A stretch of DNA of 64,000 bases from Ochrobactrum quorumnocens (GTDB lineage: Bacteria; Pseudomonadota; Alphaproteobacteria; Rhizobiales; Rhizobiaceae), in assembly GCF_002278035.1 (NCBI RefSeq), contig NZ_CP022603.1, positions 1,245,501 to 1,309,500 of the forward strand, written 5' to 3'. This document shows, one piece after another, positions 55,732 to 64,000 of this stretch (positions are counted from its first letter, which is position 1; every line of letters starts with the position of its first letter). The position numbers were made by a program, and so were the translations under genes. Below the pieces are notes generated by a model. That model was not told where the DNA came from, did no database searches, and worked only from the letters and a program-made list of their open reading frames with translations.

Positions 55732-56562
55732 TCACTCACTCGGTTTGATAGGCTTGGGCCGGAACTCGGGTTTTATAGCCTTCAACGCCATCCGATCCAC
55801 AAGATGTGGTGCAATCAGCTTCAGCCACCGACCAAATCGCATCTGCCGCGTCATCAACACCTCGCGTTTGCGGCGACTGATTCCCTCGAGCATCAACTCG
55901 ACCGCCTGCTGGACGGACATCATATTGTCTTCGCGAACACCGCTCACACCCAGAGCAGAGCCACTTGCCCCATAACCAACCTTGCGGATGTCGGTTTTCA
56001 CCACACCGGGATAAATTATTGTCACCGATATGCCGCTCGGTTCCAATTCCGATCGCAGCGCCTCACAAAACCCGGAAAGTGCAAACTTGGTGCCGCTATA
56101 GGCTGAGCGTCCAGGGACCCCAATCAGCCCCGCAACTGAGGAGACAGCAACGATGCGTCCTTTGGTTTTAGCTAGATATGGCAGTGCTGCATGGATAGGC
56201 CAGATGCTGCCCCAGTAATTGAGCTCCATCAGATCATGCATCCACTGCAAGTCTTCCGGTTTGATCTCGGCAAAATTGGCGTGAGCTGACATGCCCGCAT
56301 TGACGATCAGCGTATCAATTTGCCCGAAAACGGCAGCGGTCTTTTCTATCAGAGCAATGCAGTCCTTGCGATCAGTCACGTCAGTCGGCACCACCAGAAC
56401 CCTGCAGCCCGACTGATCAAGTTCCCCAGCAAGCGCTTGCAACTTATCGACATTACGCGCCGCCAGAACCAGTGCCGCCTTGCTGCCATCGCGTATAGCG
56501 GTCTGACGCGCAGCCTCAGCTCCAATCCCGTCAGATGCTCCTGTTATGATTGTTACTTCCAT
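55732..56562 (-). CDS. Short-chain dehydrogenase/reductase (extended membrane-type C-terminus)
   Basis: 276 residues: TGASDGIGAEAARQ, NVDKLQALAGELDQSG, LIVNAGMSAHANF, VSSVAGLIGVPGRSAYSGTKFALSGFC with the YxxxK motif, and VVKTDIRKVGYG. The last 40 residues (REVLMTRQMRFGRWLKLIAPHLVDRMALKAIK) match SDRs of the DhrB-like group. The start is MEVTIITGA at 56562; the ORF extends 13 codons further. Its stop lies 150 bases before the riboswitch on the same strand. Substrate unknown. Confidence 0.88.
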   Translation of the reverse strand: MEVTIITGASDGIGAEAARQTAIRDGSKAALVLAARNVDKLQALAGELDQSGCRVLVVPTDVTDRKDCIALIEKTAAVFGQIDTLIVNAGMSAHANFAEIKPEDLQWMHDLMELNYWGSIWPIHAALPYLAKTKGRIVAVSSVAGLIGVPGRSAYSGTKFALSGFCEALRSELEPSGISVTIIYPGVVKTDIRKVGYGASGSALGVSGVREDNMMSVQQAVELMLEGISRRKREVLMTRQMRFGRWLKLIAPHLVDRMALKAIKPEFRPKPIKPSE

Positions 56563-56601
56563 GACAAGCCCCAGCTCGATTGAATGAAAATACGACGCCA
56601 A

Positions 56602-56623
56602 GTTACAGTTGCCGTCTTGTAAC
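56602..56623. promoter_or_regulatory. Inverted repeat upstream of the SDR gene
   Basis: GTTACA-N10-TGTAAC, perfect 6-bp arms about 40 bases before the SDR start. TetR-type or LysR-type operators look like this, but no regulator is adjacent. Confidence 0.4.
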
Positions 56624-56753
56624 GTCCAGCGTTCCGAGAAGAGCCTGTTGCAAGCAGTTATGTGTTCACGTGAGCGTTATTACCCTCATTGGTCGAAGGG
56701 ATAAATTGACAGTCAGGCGTCCTTTCCTGTATCGATCTAAATAATCCTGAACA

Positions 56754-56773
56754 TTGTTCAATATATCGAACAA
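56754..56773. promoter_or_regulatory. Inverted repeat upstream of the iron-type ADH
   Basis: TTGTTC-N8-GAACAA, with an additional GAACATTGTTC just before it, in an AT-rich patch between the divergent SDR and ADH genes. It is about 175 bases upstream of the ADH start and is a likely operator region. Confidence 0.45.
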
Positions 56774-56839
56774 TTAAGAAGAGGTCCTCCCAAGCATCTC
56801 TTCAAACGACCGGTGCATCGGCTGCGCCGGGAAACTGTC

Positions 56840-56871
56840 GGACTGGCTTTCCCTTGTGCGAAAGCCAGTCC
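56840..56871 (+). other. Perfect 12-bp hairpin in the ADH leader
   Basis: GGACTGGCTTTC and GAAAGCCAGTCC flank an 8-base loop, with no T-run. It may stabilise the mRNA 5' end or be part of a leader structure. Confidence 0.6.
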
Positions 56872-56948
56872 GCTCATCAACCCAGCGCCAGTGTGCCGGC
56901 GAGGAATGAGAGACCTCAGCTCTGGGGAATTTGGATAAGGGTGGAAAT

Positions 56949-58115
56949 ATGACTGAAGGGATCAAGCCATTTTCGTTCGACACGGTCGGCTCGATGCTCG
57001 TTGAGTGGGGGGCTGCAAAGCGTCTCGGCGAAATTCTGAGCGAACGGTTTTCTGAACGCAAAATCCTGATTGTTACCGACAAGGGACTGCACAAGGCTGG
57101 CGTGCTGAACGAAGCACTCGCATCGCTGGAAAATGCGGGCTTTGGCATCAGCATCTTTGATGACGTTGTGGCAGATCCGCCGGAATCGGTTCTGTTTGCC
57201 TGTGTCGACCAGGCCAAAGCCGCTGGGTGCGATATTGTTTTGGGTTTGGGTGGTGGTTCTTCGATGGACATTGCCAAGCTCGCTGCAGTGCTTGTTGTAT
57301 CCGAGCAGGAATTGTCCGAGCTTTATGGTATTGGCAAAGTTCAGGGCAGCCGCTTGCCGCTGATTCAGATCCCAACCACGGCAGGCACCGGCTCGGAAGT
57401 GACCAACATCACGATCCTGACTACCGGCGAAACCACCAAGATGGGTGTCGTCTCGCGTCAGCTTTATGCAGATTTTGTCATTCTGGATGCAGAACTGACT
57501 TGCGGCCTGCCCGCCCTTCACACGGCGGCAACCGGCATCGATGCCATGGTTCACGCCATTGAAGCCTATACCAGCCGTATCAAGAAAAACCCGCTGTCTG
57601 ATGCCTTTGCGCGTGAAGCGCTGAAGTTGCTGTCCGCCAATCTGGTTGCAGCTTGCGAAAATGGCAAAGATCGTCCTGCCCGCGAAGCCATGCTGCTTGG
57701 TGCAAACTATGCCGGTCAGGCTTTCTCCAACTCGCCGGTTGGTGCGGTTCATGCACTGGCTTACCCGCTGGGTGGCCATTACCACGTGCCGCACGGCCTC
57801 TCCAATGCGCTGATGCTCGGCCCCGTCCTTCGCTTCAACATGGCAGGCGCTGCAAATCTCTATGCAGAACTGGCAGACCTGTTGCTCGGCAAGTCGGAAG
57901 GCACGACAGAAGAGCGTTCGGCTGCTTTCGTGGATTACATGGAAGACCTGATGAACCGCTCTGGTGCACCGCGTCGTCTGCGCGATGTTGATGTGACAGA
58001 AGAAAGCCTCGAAATGTTAGCGCGCGATGCGATGCTTCAGACACGTCTGCTGGGTAACAATCCAGTCGATGTTACCGAAGCGGATGCCCTGGCACTTTAT
58101 CGCGAAGCATTCTGA
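56949..58115 (+). CDS. Iron-containing alcohol dehydrogenase (Fe-ADH family)
   Basis: 388 residues. NAD-binding GGGSSMDIAKLAA at about 103-115, TAGTGSEVTN, the metal-ligand region THGIDAMVHAIEAYTS-like ATGIDAMVHAIEAY, and HALAYPLGGHYHVPHGLSNALMLGPVL carrying the metal histidines. The group reduces or oxidises alcohols and lactaldehyde-type substrates. The start at 56949 has GGGTGGAAAT upstream; the ORF begins 6 codons earlier. It leads a two-gene unit with an SLC23-type permease. Confidence 0.92.
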   Translation: MTEGIKPFSFDTVGSMLVEWGAAKRLGEILSERFSERKILIVTDKGLHKAGVLNEALASLENAGFGISIFDDVVADPPESVLFACVDQAKAAGCDIVLGLGGGSSMDIAKLAAVLVVSEQELSELYGIGKVQGSRLPLIQIPTTAGTGSEVTNITILTTGETTKMGVVSRQLYADFVILDAELTCGLPALHTAATGIDAMVHAIEAYTSRIKKNPLSDAFAREALKLLSANLVAACENGKDRPAREAMLLGANYAGQAFSNSPVGAVHALAYPLGGHYHVPHGLSNALMLGPVLRFNMAGAANLYAELADLLLGKSEGTTEERSAAFVDYMEDLMNRSGAPRRLRDVDVTEESLEMLARDAMLQTRLLGNNPVDVTEADALALYREAF

Positions 58116-58206
58116 GCCAACAATCATTTTCAAGAGCACATCCAGGAAGAGCAGGCTTGATTAGCCGCTCTTCCAAAGCTCTGTTTCGTCCTTTCGGAGT
58201 AAAATC

Positions 58207-59577
58207 GTGAGCACTGAACGCATCGACGGTCAGGAGCAGCCATATTGGCCTGCCGGACCGTTCAAAATCCGTCTGCCCTTCGTTCATTATAAATTCGAGT
58301 GGCCTGATTATTGTCAGGGCCTTCTGATGTGTGCTGTCGATCTTTCAGCCATCCCGCTGATGGCTGAACTGCTGGGCATGCCTTTTGAAGTTGCCCTTGC
58401 CGTGGTGGTTCTTAACGGCATTTTCTACCTCACACATCACCTGCTTGGTGATCCGGTTGTTCCGGGCTGGATTACGCCTGCCGTTCCGCTGATCATGGCT
58501 TATTGCGCCACCTTCCCTGAAGGACCGGAGCGTGTGCATGCCCTTGTCTCCTTCCAGATGACCTTGGGGCTGCTATCGATATTGATCGGCGCGACGGGCA
58601 TAGCCAATCGCGTCATCACGGCAATTCCACAGGCCATCAAATCCGGCATTATCATCGGTGCCGGCTTTGCTGCTGTCATTTCCGTGTTCAAGGTCGGCGG
58701 CAATTTCGACATCTTCCCGTTCACGATCGCGATTTCCATCGGCCTTTGCTTCTATCTGATGTTCTCTCCGCAGTTCGCTCGCCTTTCGCGCAATGGCGGC
58801 ATTTTCGGCCTGATCGGGAAACTGGGCGTTTTGCCATGCATTCTGCTCGCTGTCGTCGTCGCCCCCCTGTTTGGTGAAGCCAAATGGCCCGAATTCCAGT
58901 GGACGATTTCGTCTCCTGATTTCAGCACGCTCTGGCGTGAATACACGATCTTCGGACTTGGCCTGCCGCCGCTTTCGATGTTCCTAACGGCCCTGCCAAC
59001 AGTTCTCGCGACTTACATCGTTCTCTTCGGCGACGTGCTGAAAACCAAGTCGATTTTAGGTGAAGCGCAGCTTCAGCGTCCTGATGAAAAGATCGATTAC
59101 AATGCCGACCGCGCACATCTTGTTTTCGGTATGCGCAACACCGGCATGTCGGTGCTTGGTCCCGATGTCACCATGTGTGGCCCGGTCTGGGCAGCCATGC
59201 AGGTCGTTATCTGCGAGCGCTTCTCCAAGGGCAAAAAATCCATGCATTCCATCTTCGGTGGTGCAGGGTCTTTCCGCTGGGGCACCAATACCGGTCTGTT
59301 CCTGATGCCAATTGTTACATTGGTGCAGCCAATTCTCGGTGTTGCGCTGACCCTGACTTTGCTCATCCAAGGCTACGTCTCGGTGCGCATCGGCGTGATG
59401 GAAGCTCGCTCGCAACGCGATCTCGGTATCGCAGGCGTTACAGGTGCCGTTCTTGCAACGCGCGGTGCAGGCTGGGCCTTTGCCACCGGCGTTGTTCTCT
59501 GCCTGCTCATTTATGGCCGAGACTTCTTCAAGGGCGAAACCGATCGCACCTTCGTCAAGGACCAGCAATCGCAGTAA
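58207..59577 (+). CDS. SLC23/NCS2-like permease
   Basis: 456 residues with about 12 hydrophobic segments. ELLGMPFEVALAVVVLNGIFYLTHHLLGDPVVPGWITPAVPLI and TLGLLSILIGATGIANRVITAIPQAIKSGIIIGAGFAAVISVF give the nucleobase/ascorbate transporter fold, though the purine-binding signature is not classic. It starts 91 bases after the ADH gene, so it likely imports or exports the ADH substrate (inference). A GC-stem terminator follows. Confidence 0.8.
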   Translation: MSTERIDGQEQPYWPAGPFKIRLPFVHYKFEWPDYCQGLLMCAVDLSAIPLMAELLGMPFEVALAVVVLNGIFYLTHHLLGDPVVPGWITPAVPLIMAYCATFPEGPERVHALVSFQMTLGLLSILIGATGIANRVITAIPQAIKSGIIIGAGFAAVISVFKVGGNFDIFPFTIAISIGLCFYLMFSPQFARLSRNGGIFGLIGKLGVLPCILLAVVVAPLFGEAKWPEFQWTISSPDFSTLWREYTIFGLGLPPLSMFLTALPTVLATYIVLFGDVLKTKSILGEAQLQRPDEKIDYNADRAHLVFGMRNTGMSVLGPDVTMCGPVWAAMQVVICERFSKGKKSMHSIFGGAGSFRWGTNTGLFLMPIVTLVQPILGVALTLTLLIQGYVSVRIGVMEARSQRDLGIAGVTGAVLATRGAGWAFATGVVLCLLIYGRDFFKGETDRTFVKDQQSQ

Positions 59578-59585
59578 TTCTGTCG

Positions 59586-59617
59586 AAGGCCTCCCCCAAA
59601 TTTACCGGGAGGCCTTT
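59586..59617 (+). terminator. Terminator after the SLC23-like permease
   Basis: AAGGCCTCCC and GGGAGGCCTT pair, followed by TG. The stem is strong, with a short T-run. Confidence 0.8.
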
Positions 59618-59750
59618 GCTCGCAATAATTTAAACCGAGGCAGATTTGCCTCTACCTGAATATTACTATAGATTTCAGCCGCAGTCCGACAATCGCATTT
59701 CTCCTCCCCACGTCAATTGTCGCGTGCTGCGCGTCAATTCGGAGTAAAAA

Positions 59751-60677
59751 TTGCGTAGTGAACAATCTATTCTTCAAATATCCATAGCGGTTACTATTTT
59801 TGTTGCAGGCTTTGGCGTTGTATTTGGCCTTTTGTCTGGTTCATTTTCTATTGTCTTTGACGGTGTTTACATGCTGGCTGACGCTGCAATGAGCGGGCTT
59901 GCACTTGTTGTTGCTCGGCTTATTGCATTATCAGCTTTGGCGGAACCGCCGCGCGGAAAGCTCCGTGATCGTTTCACCATGGGCTTCTGGCATCTTGAAC
60001 CGATGGTGTTAGGCCTCAACGGTATTATGCTGACCGGTGTTGCAATCTATGCGCTCATCAATGCCATCGGCAGTCTGATGGATGGCGGGCGTGATCTCGA
60101 ATTCAGCTATGCGATCTTTTATGCGGTCGTCGCTCTTATCGCGTGTCTCGGCATGGCCTGGCTCGAAACGCGTGCCAACCGCAAGCTCAGATCCGATTTT
60201 ATCGCGCTTGATGCCAAGGCGTGGATCATGTCTGGCGGTATTACAGCAGCACTCCTCATCGCTTTTTCGGTGGGCTATGTGATTCAGGGAACCGAGCTTG
60301 ATTGGTTAACGCCCTATATCGATCCTGCAGTGCTTGCGCTGGTCTGTATCGTCATCATTCCCATGCCGCTCGGGACCATCAAACAGGCACTTTCCGATAT
60401 GTTGCTGGTGACGCCCATCGATCTCAAACAACATGTGGATCAAGTCGCAAAACAAGTCGTGGAGCGTTATGGTTTCAAATCCTATCGCGCTTATGTCGCC
60501 AAGGTCGGACGCGGCAAACAGATTGAGCTTTATTTTATCGTGCCAACAGATCAGCCTGCCAAAAAACTCGAAGAATGGGACGCCTTGCGCGATGAGATCG
60601 GCGATGCGCTTGGTGGCGAAGGTCCCAACCGCTGGCTGACTATTGCCTTCACAACCGATGTGGAATGGGCCGTTTAG
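59751..60677 (+). CDS. Cation diffusion facilitator (CDF) family transporter
   Basis: 308 residues with six membrane helices. GSFSIVFDGVYMLADAAMSGLALVVARL is the helix 2 metal site with D...D, and FIALDAKAWIMSG the helix 5 site. The C-terminal cytoplasmic domain (DLKQHVDQVAKQVVERYGFKSYRAYVAKVGRG) is the CDF dimerisation domain. The usual HxxxD of helix 5 is replaced by DAKAW, so the transported metal (Zn, Mn, Fe or other) cannot be inferred. Start codon TTG, with GGAG 6 bases upstream. Confidence 0.85.
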   Translation: MRSEQSILQISIAVTIFVAGFGVVFGLLSGSFSIVFDGVYMLADAAMSGLALVVARLIALSALAEPPRGKLRDRFTMGFWHLEPMVLGLNGIMLTGVAIYALINAIGSLMDGGRDLEFSYAIFYAVVALIACLGMAWLETRANRKLRSDFIALDAKAWIMSGGITAALLIAFSVGYVIQGTELDWLTPYIDPAVLALVCIVIIPMPLGTIKQALSDMLLVTPIDLKQHVDQVAKQVVERYGFKSYRAYVAKVGRGKQIELYFIVPTDQPAKKLEEWDALRDEIGDALGGEGPNRWLTIAFTTDVEWAV

Positions 60678-60694
60678 AGGCCCATTCGGTGAAC

Positions 60695-60738
60695 CTTACA
60701 GCAGTTCCAGCGAAGAACGAACGTTGCAATGCTGTAGC
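60695..60738. repeat. Half-element of the composite palindrome
   Basis: TACAGCAGTTCCAGCGAAG...GCAATGCTGTAGCTC resembles the first palindrome of the composite (AGCGGTTCCAGTGAAG...GGAACCGCT). It lies between the convergent CDF and nnrS genes. Confidence 0.45.
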
Positions 60739-60747
60739 TCAAATACT

Positions 60748-61989
60748 CTATTCGGCGCGCGGGCGACGTTTCGTCATCAACATGGGTGTATATTCGAGAA
60801 CATACAGCCCGAAAGCCAGCATCCATGAGAGTGCTGATGCCGCGAGGAACGTGTGGAAGAAATTCGGCAACATTTCCGCAAAGGGGCGGATCAGAGCTGA
60901 CAAGATCAGACAGAGATAGGCGATCTGGGTTGTGAGTGAAGCCACCAGTTCACGACCCGTATGGCCACGGGTTGCGCGGGTCATGACTGCCAGCATCATG
61001 CAGCCAATGACCCCAACTGTCATGACATGCAGTGCTGAAAATGGATTGAGTTGTTCGAGTGCTGCCAGCGCTATGGCGACAAAACCCGCAGGCACGAAAA
61101 GATAGGCAATGTGCAGGATGAACACGAGCCTGTCTTTTGCCACGCTCCATCCGCGCCAACGATAAAGCCGCACGAGATGTAGGACCGCCGCAATGATTGC
61201 GATGATGGCCGTCAATGAATGTGCAGGTGCAGCGATCCAACTCACGCATGCGATAGCACCGACAAGAATGGTAAGGCCATCATAGCGATTGAACGGAACA
61301 GGAAAGCGCGTTGCACCCATACGATTAAGCCAATTGCGTGTGAAACTCGGTATAATCCGTCCACCGATCAGCATCACCAATAAAACATAGGCACTGACCC
61401 CGGCGCGATTGGCAGCGGCAATATCGCCGTTGGTGATCGCCAGATAATGGAAACAAAAGTTGGCGAGCATGACGATGGAGACGCCAATCAGGACCTTGAG
61501 GTTCTTCCACTGATGACCAGCAATTATTTCGCGTGAGGCGATAAACAGAAGCAAAGGCAGAAAGAGACTTTCGATGCCGATTGCGACATAGAGATTAATC
61601 AGATCAGGAACCAGAAAGGCCAGTCGCCCGGCCAACCATACACCGAACAGCATGACAAGCGGCGTTCCTGAAATGGGCAGACCACCAGTCCAGTTCGGGA
61701 CGGCGGTTAGAAGAAATCCAGCGAGAATTGCTGATGAAAATCCAAACACCATCTCATGGGCGTGCCAGTTGAGCGCGCCATAAGCGCCACCAACCGACAG
61801 GCCGAATGTGAGGGAGAGTATCCAGAGCAGCATGGCCAGAACGGCCCATATGGCACCGCCCAGAAAGAATGGGCGAAATCCATAACTAAAGATTGCCGGG
61901 CCAGTCTTTTTAAAACCGCGAGCTATCGCGCCACGGCGCTCGGAGGGCATTGCTGCGGGAGTGGCCCGTAGGCCTGCCTGTGTTGTCAT
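60748..61989 (-). CDS. nnrS: NnrS family membrane protein
   Basis: 413 residues, about 12 helices, heme- and copper-binding membrane protein linked to nitric-oxide stress protection. FSYGFRPFFLGGAIWAVLAML and GALNWHAHEMVFGFSSAILAGFLLTAVPNWTGG (with the conserved histidines) at the N-terminus, IGGRIIPSFTRNWLNRMG in the middle and HVMTVGVIGCMMLAVMTRATRGHTG near the end. It follows the pseudoazurin gene on the same strand after 92 bases and probably shares its FNR-type promoter. Confidence 0.93.
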   Translation of the reverse strand: MTTQAGLRATPAAMPSERRGAIARGFKKTGPAIFSYGFRPFFLGGAIWAVLAMLLWILSLTFGLSVGGAYGALNWHAHEMVFGFSSAILAGFLLTAVPNWTGGLPISGTPLVMLFGVWLAGRLAFLVPDLINLYVAIGIESLFLPLLLFIASREIIAGHQWKNLKVLIGVSIVMLANFCFHYLAITNGDIAAANRAGVSAYVLLVMLIGGRIIPSFTRNWLNRMGATRFPVPFNRYDGLTILVGAIACVSWIAAPAHSLTAIIAIIAAVLHLVRLYRWRGWSVAKDRLVFILHIAYLFVPAGFVAIALAALEQLNPFSALHVMTVGVIGCMMLAVMTRATRGHTGRELVASLTTQIAYLCLILSALIRPFAEMLPNFFHTFLAASALSWMLAFGLYVLEYTPMLMTKRRPRAE

Positions 61990-62081
61990 GGCATCCTCAT
62001 CATGAAACCGCAGCCAAAGCGCAATTTATCTGCGCTCTGGGGGTAAAGCGTTATGCAGCATGGCTACATATTTGAAACCCA

Positions 62082-62522
62082 TCATTTCGCGCTGGCGATT
62101 GCCTTTTCCAAGCGCGCCTGAACGGGCTTTGGCTTCTTGGCAGCAACGATCTCTTCGAGATTGGCCGGATTGTCGCCAACAACGATCAGGGCAACCATGC
62201 CCATGGCGTAATGCGGCGTGCATTTGACGAAATATGCACCTGGCTCAGTGACGGACAGGACGTAGTTTTCGTTGATTTTGCTTTTGAACTTTTCTGCAGC
62301 TGCAGGGATCATATCCTTGATCGACTCGACATTGTGTCCCTTATCGACCGGAATGAAGGTAATCGTGTCGCCGGGATTGGCCTTGATATAGGCTGGCTCA
62401 AAAACCATTGCACCTTCAGCGCCCTTATTGAGCATGTGAACTTCAATATTCTCGGCCAAAGCGGGAGCAGCCATCGCAAAGCATAGTCCGAATGCTGCGA
62501 ACGGGATTGCAAACTTACGCAT
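62082..62522 (-). CDS. Pseudoazurin (blue copper electron carrier)
   Basis: 146 residues: signal peptide [18 protein letters not shown] cleaved after ALA, then a mature cupredoxin with copper ligands His in DKGHNVES, and Cys, His and Met in [10 protein letters not shown]. It donates electrons to nitrite reductase in denitrification or to other periplasmic acceptors. nnrS follows. An FNR/Nnr-type site lies 96 bases upstream. Confidence 0.95.
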   Translation of the reverse strand: MRKFAIPFAAFGLCFAMAAPALAENIEVHMLNKGAEGAMVFEPAYIKANPGDTITFIPVDKGHNVESIKDMIPAAAEKFKSKINENYVLSVTEPGAYFVKCTPHYAMGMVALIVVGDNPANLEEIVAAKKPKPVQARLEKAIASAK

Positions 62523-62617
62523 TTAATCTCATCTCCATAGGCCGGCTTCTGCAGCATCACGATGGTGCCCGAAAAACCGCGCTAACGGAGATTTAGCCCG
62601 ACTTGCTTTCCAACTCT

Positions 62618-62631
62618 TTGATTGGGATCAA
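62618..62631. promoter_or_regulatory. FNR/Nnr-type box upstream of pseudoazurin
   Basis: TTGAT-TGGG-ATCAA, a perfect match to the FNR/CRP-family half-site pattern TTGAT-N4-ATCAA. It fits oxygen- or NO-dependent control of the pseudoazurin-nnrS unit. Confidence 0.85.
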
Positions 62632-63055
62632 ACATATTCAATATAGTTGATTATGACAGTCAGATATCGCGAGAGGCCGGACAAGCGCGCAACCTCCATT
62701 CACGAAATCCAGCTAAGTTGTACTCCTTCGTGAAATGCTGCTTCGGCAAATTCGTCAGATTGCACGCCAAAATGAGCGTGGCCCGTCCGCCACACCAAGC
62801 GCAAAACCCGGATTTCACACAAATTCGTCGTTCTCATTAGCGCAATAATTTCAGCTTCTTGCAATGTATTTCAAAACACGCCCGCAAATGTGATCGCCAT
62901 TTGTGTTGACTATTAACACTTCGTTAACCACAGTTTGTTGCAATCTGTTACAAAGCGTTACAATCGCTACGGCAGGTCCTATCGATACGAGGTGCATATT
63001 GGAAACAACACGGCAGATAAATCAGCAGTCCTTACAGCCAAGGAACAGCTCTGCC
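62632..63055. other. Spacer upstream of the SbmA-like gene
   Basis: 420 bases without a supportable gene. A TTGACT near 62907 and the TTAACACTTCGTTAACC patch near 62912-62928 could belong to a promoter. No repeat of the local family is seen here. Confidence 0.4.
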
Positions 63056-64000
63056 GTGTCTCAGATGACGTCTTTCTGGGGGCTTATGCGCGCCTATTGG
63101 GTATCCGAGCGCTGGAAGGAAGCCTGGGGCCTAACGATTGCAATCTTTATCTTCACGGCCTTTATCAGCAAGACCACAGTTTGGGTGGCTGAAGCTTCCG
63201 GCCTGCTGATGAATTCGATCGTCAATGTTAAAAGCGCACCAGTTCAAAATCCGCTCATGGCAATCGCCATGAATGCCGGCCTCTTGATCCTGCTGATGCT
63301 GGCCAAGGATGTGACGCTGGTTGGATTTCGCCACCTCCTGTCCACGACATTGCATCGCAAGTGGCGCAAATGGCTCAATGACAGCTTTTCCAACGCCCTG
63401 CTTGATAGCAATCACACCCATTTTCATCTGCAGCAAGGGAAAGGCGCAAACCTTCCCGACAATGTCGACCAGCGCCTGCAAGAATCCATCAAGGGCATGA
63501 CGGGCGGGGCCATTGGCCTTGTCATGGGTGTTGTCGGCGTAGTGCTTTCCGCATTTTTCGTGGGCCAGAAGCTGCTCGAAATCTCGACCGAAGTCACCGG
63601 ACTGGAATTCCTTGGCTCCTATGGCGGTGCCATTCTCGCCTTCGCGGCAATCATTATTTATGTGCCGATTGGTACACTGATCGCGATCAAGATCGGCCGC
63701 CAGCTCGAACGCCTCAACCTCGGCATGCAGAAAGCTGAAGGCTCCTATCGTGGCGAGTGGACGACACTTCTGCGTCGCAGCTTCCAGATTTCAGCGTCAG
63801 AAGGCGAAGCCGTGCAGCGTTCCGTCAACAAGCGTCTTTACAAGGATGTTGATGGCACCTGGAACAAGCTCAACCGTTTCGATGCTGCGTATCTGGCCTT
63901 CTCGCAGGCCTATGGCTTCATGTCGAACCGCATCATCGCCTATATTCCGGGTCTCGTCCCCTATATGAGCGGTGCAGTCAGTTTCCGCAATTATGTTACA
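63056..64000 (+). CDS. SbmA/BacA-like ABC transporter (ATP-binding/permease fusion), 3' end outside window
   Basis: At least 315 residues of the N-terminal membrane part of an ABC_membrane_2-type protein related to SbmA/BacA and Rv1819c. MTSFWGLMRAYWVSERWKEAWGL, FRHLLSTTLHRKWRKWLNDSF, SNHTHFHLQQGKGANLPDNVDQRLQESIKGMTGG and TEVTGLEFLGSYGGAILAFAA are typical. Relatives import antimicrobial peptides or B12 and matter for host interaction. The start is GTG at 63056 (V-S-Q-M), with AAGGA 11 bases upstream; the ATG at 63065 is the alternative. The ATPase domain would lie beyond the window. Confidence 0.88.
   Translation, partial: MSQMTSFWGLMRAYWVSERWKEAWGLTIAIFIFTAFISKTTVWVAEASGLLMNSIVNVKSAPVQNPLMAIAMNAGLLILLMLAKDVTLVGFRHLLSTTLHRKWRKWLNDSFSNALLDSNHTHFHLQQGKGANLPDNVDQRLQESIKGMTGGAIGLVMGVVGVVLSAFFVGQKLLEISTEVTGLEFLGSYGGAILAFAAIIIYVPIGTLIAIKIGRQLERLNLGMQKAEGSYRGEWTTLLRRSFQISASEGEAVQRSVNKRLYKDVDGTWNKLNRFDAAYLAFSQAYGFMSNRIIAYIPGLVPYMSGAVSFRNYVT

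Noticed and set aside
56916..57794. Minus-strand open frame of 292 codons
   Set aside because: Antisense to the Fe-type alcohol dehydrogenase, which shows all metal and NAD motifs.

Overview
The window reads as chromosomal DNA from an alphaproteobacterium of the Brucellaceae (Ochrobactrum/Brucella group). This is inferred from protein similarity recalled from memory, from the class Ib ribonucleotide reductase operon, the nadABC plus NadQ-type regulator arrangement, the pseudoazurin/NnrS pair, and many copies of the short palindromic repeat common in Rhizobiales (core near AAAACCGGTTCCCACTTTT). Housekeeping and accessory genes are interleaved, with no phage or intact insertion sequence, which would suit a second chromosome, but I cannot prove replicon identity.

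Layout. 0-1.9 kb: end of a sugar/nucleoside ABC permease and a decayed amidohydrolase. 1.9-9.2 kb: typA, mgtE, a Bcr-type efflux pump and peptidyl-dipeptidase dcp. 9.2-15.8 kb: small metabolic genes, leuD, a LysE exporter, a dapA-like aldolase and the ohr/ohrR peroxide pair. 15.8-18.5 kb: asd and serA, with a threonine-rich leader peptide and attenuator-like hairpin in front of asd. 18.9-28.1 kb: GFA protein, a metabolite symporter, ada, leuB, Trm112-LON-cnoX, proX and tRNA-Gly(GCC). 28.2-37.1 kb: an Fe-chelate type uptake island (two FecCD permeases, binding protein, ATPase, IclR regulator, TonB receptor, NtaA/SnaA-type flavin monooxygenase). 37.1-41.4 kb: nadC-nadB-nadA and a NadQ/NrtR-type regulator with twin operators. 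41.6-51.2 kb: a polar amino-acid ABC transporter, an AbgB-like amidohydrolase, two SDRs, an IclR regulator, a polysaccharide-deacetylase-family protein and a second binding protein, apparently under one IclR operator. 51.2-55.6 kb: nrdHIEF behind a cobalamin riboswitch. 55.7-64 kb: an SDR, an iron-type alcohol dehydrogenase with an SLC23 permease, a CDF transporter, nnrS and pseudoazurin behind an FNR-type box, and the start of an SbmA/BacA-like ABC exporter.

How the parts work together. The 28-37 kb island looks like import of a metal chelate through outer and inner membranes followed by flavin-dependent cleavage in the cytoplasm, under an IclR-type (catabolic) regulator rather than only an iron regulator. 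The 41-51 kb region looks like import and hydrolysis of an N-acyl or amide compound, with a 23-bp operator repeated in inverted orientation at two promoters. Amino-acid biosynthesis (leuB, leuD, asd, serA), NAD synthesis and dNTP synthesis each carry their own visible regulatory device. Repeat elements are unusually involved in gene ends: one supplies the C-terminus of the AbgB-like protein, and two CTAG-bounded palindromes supply the stop codons of two convergent genes.
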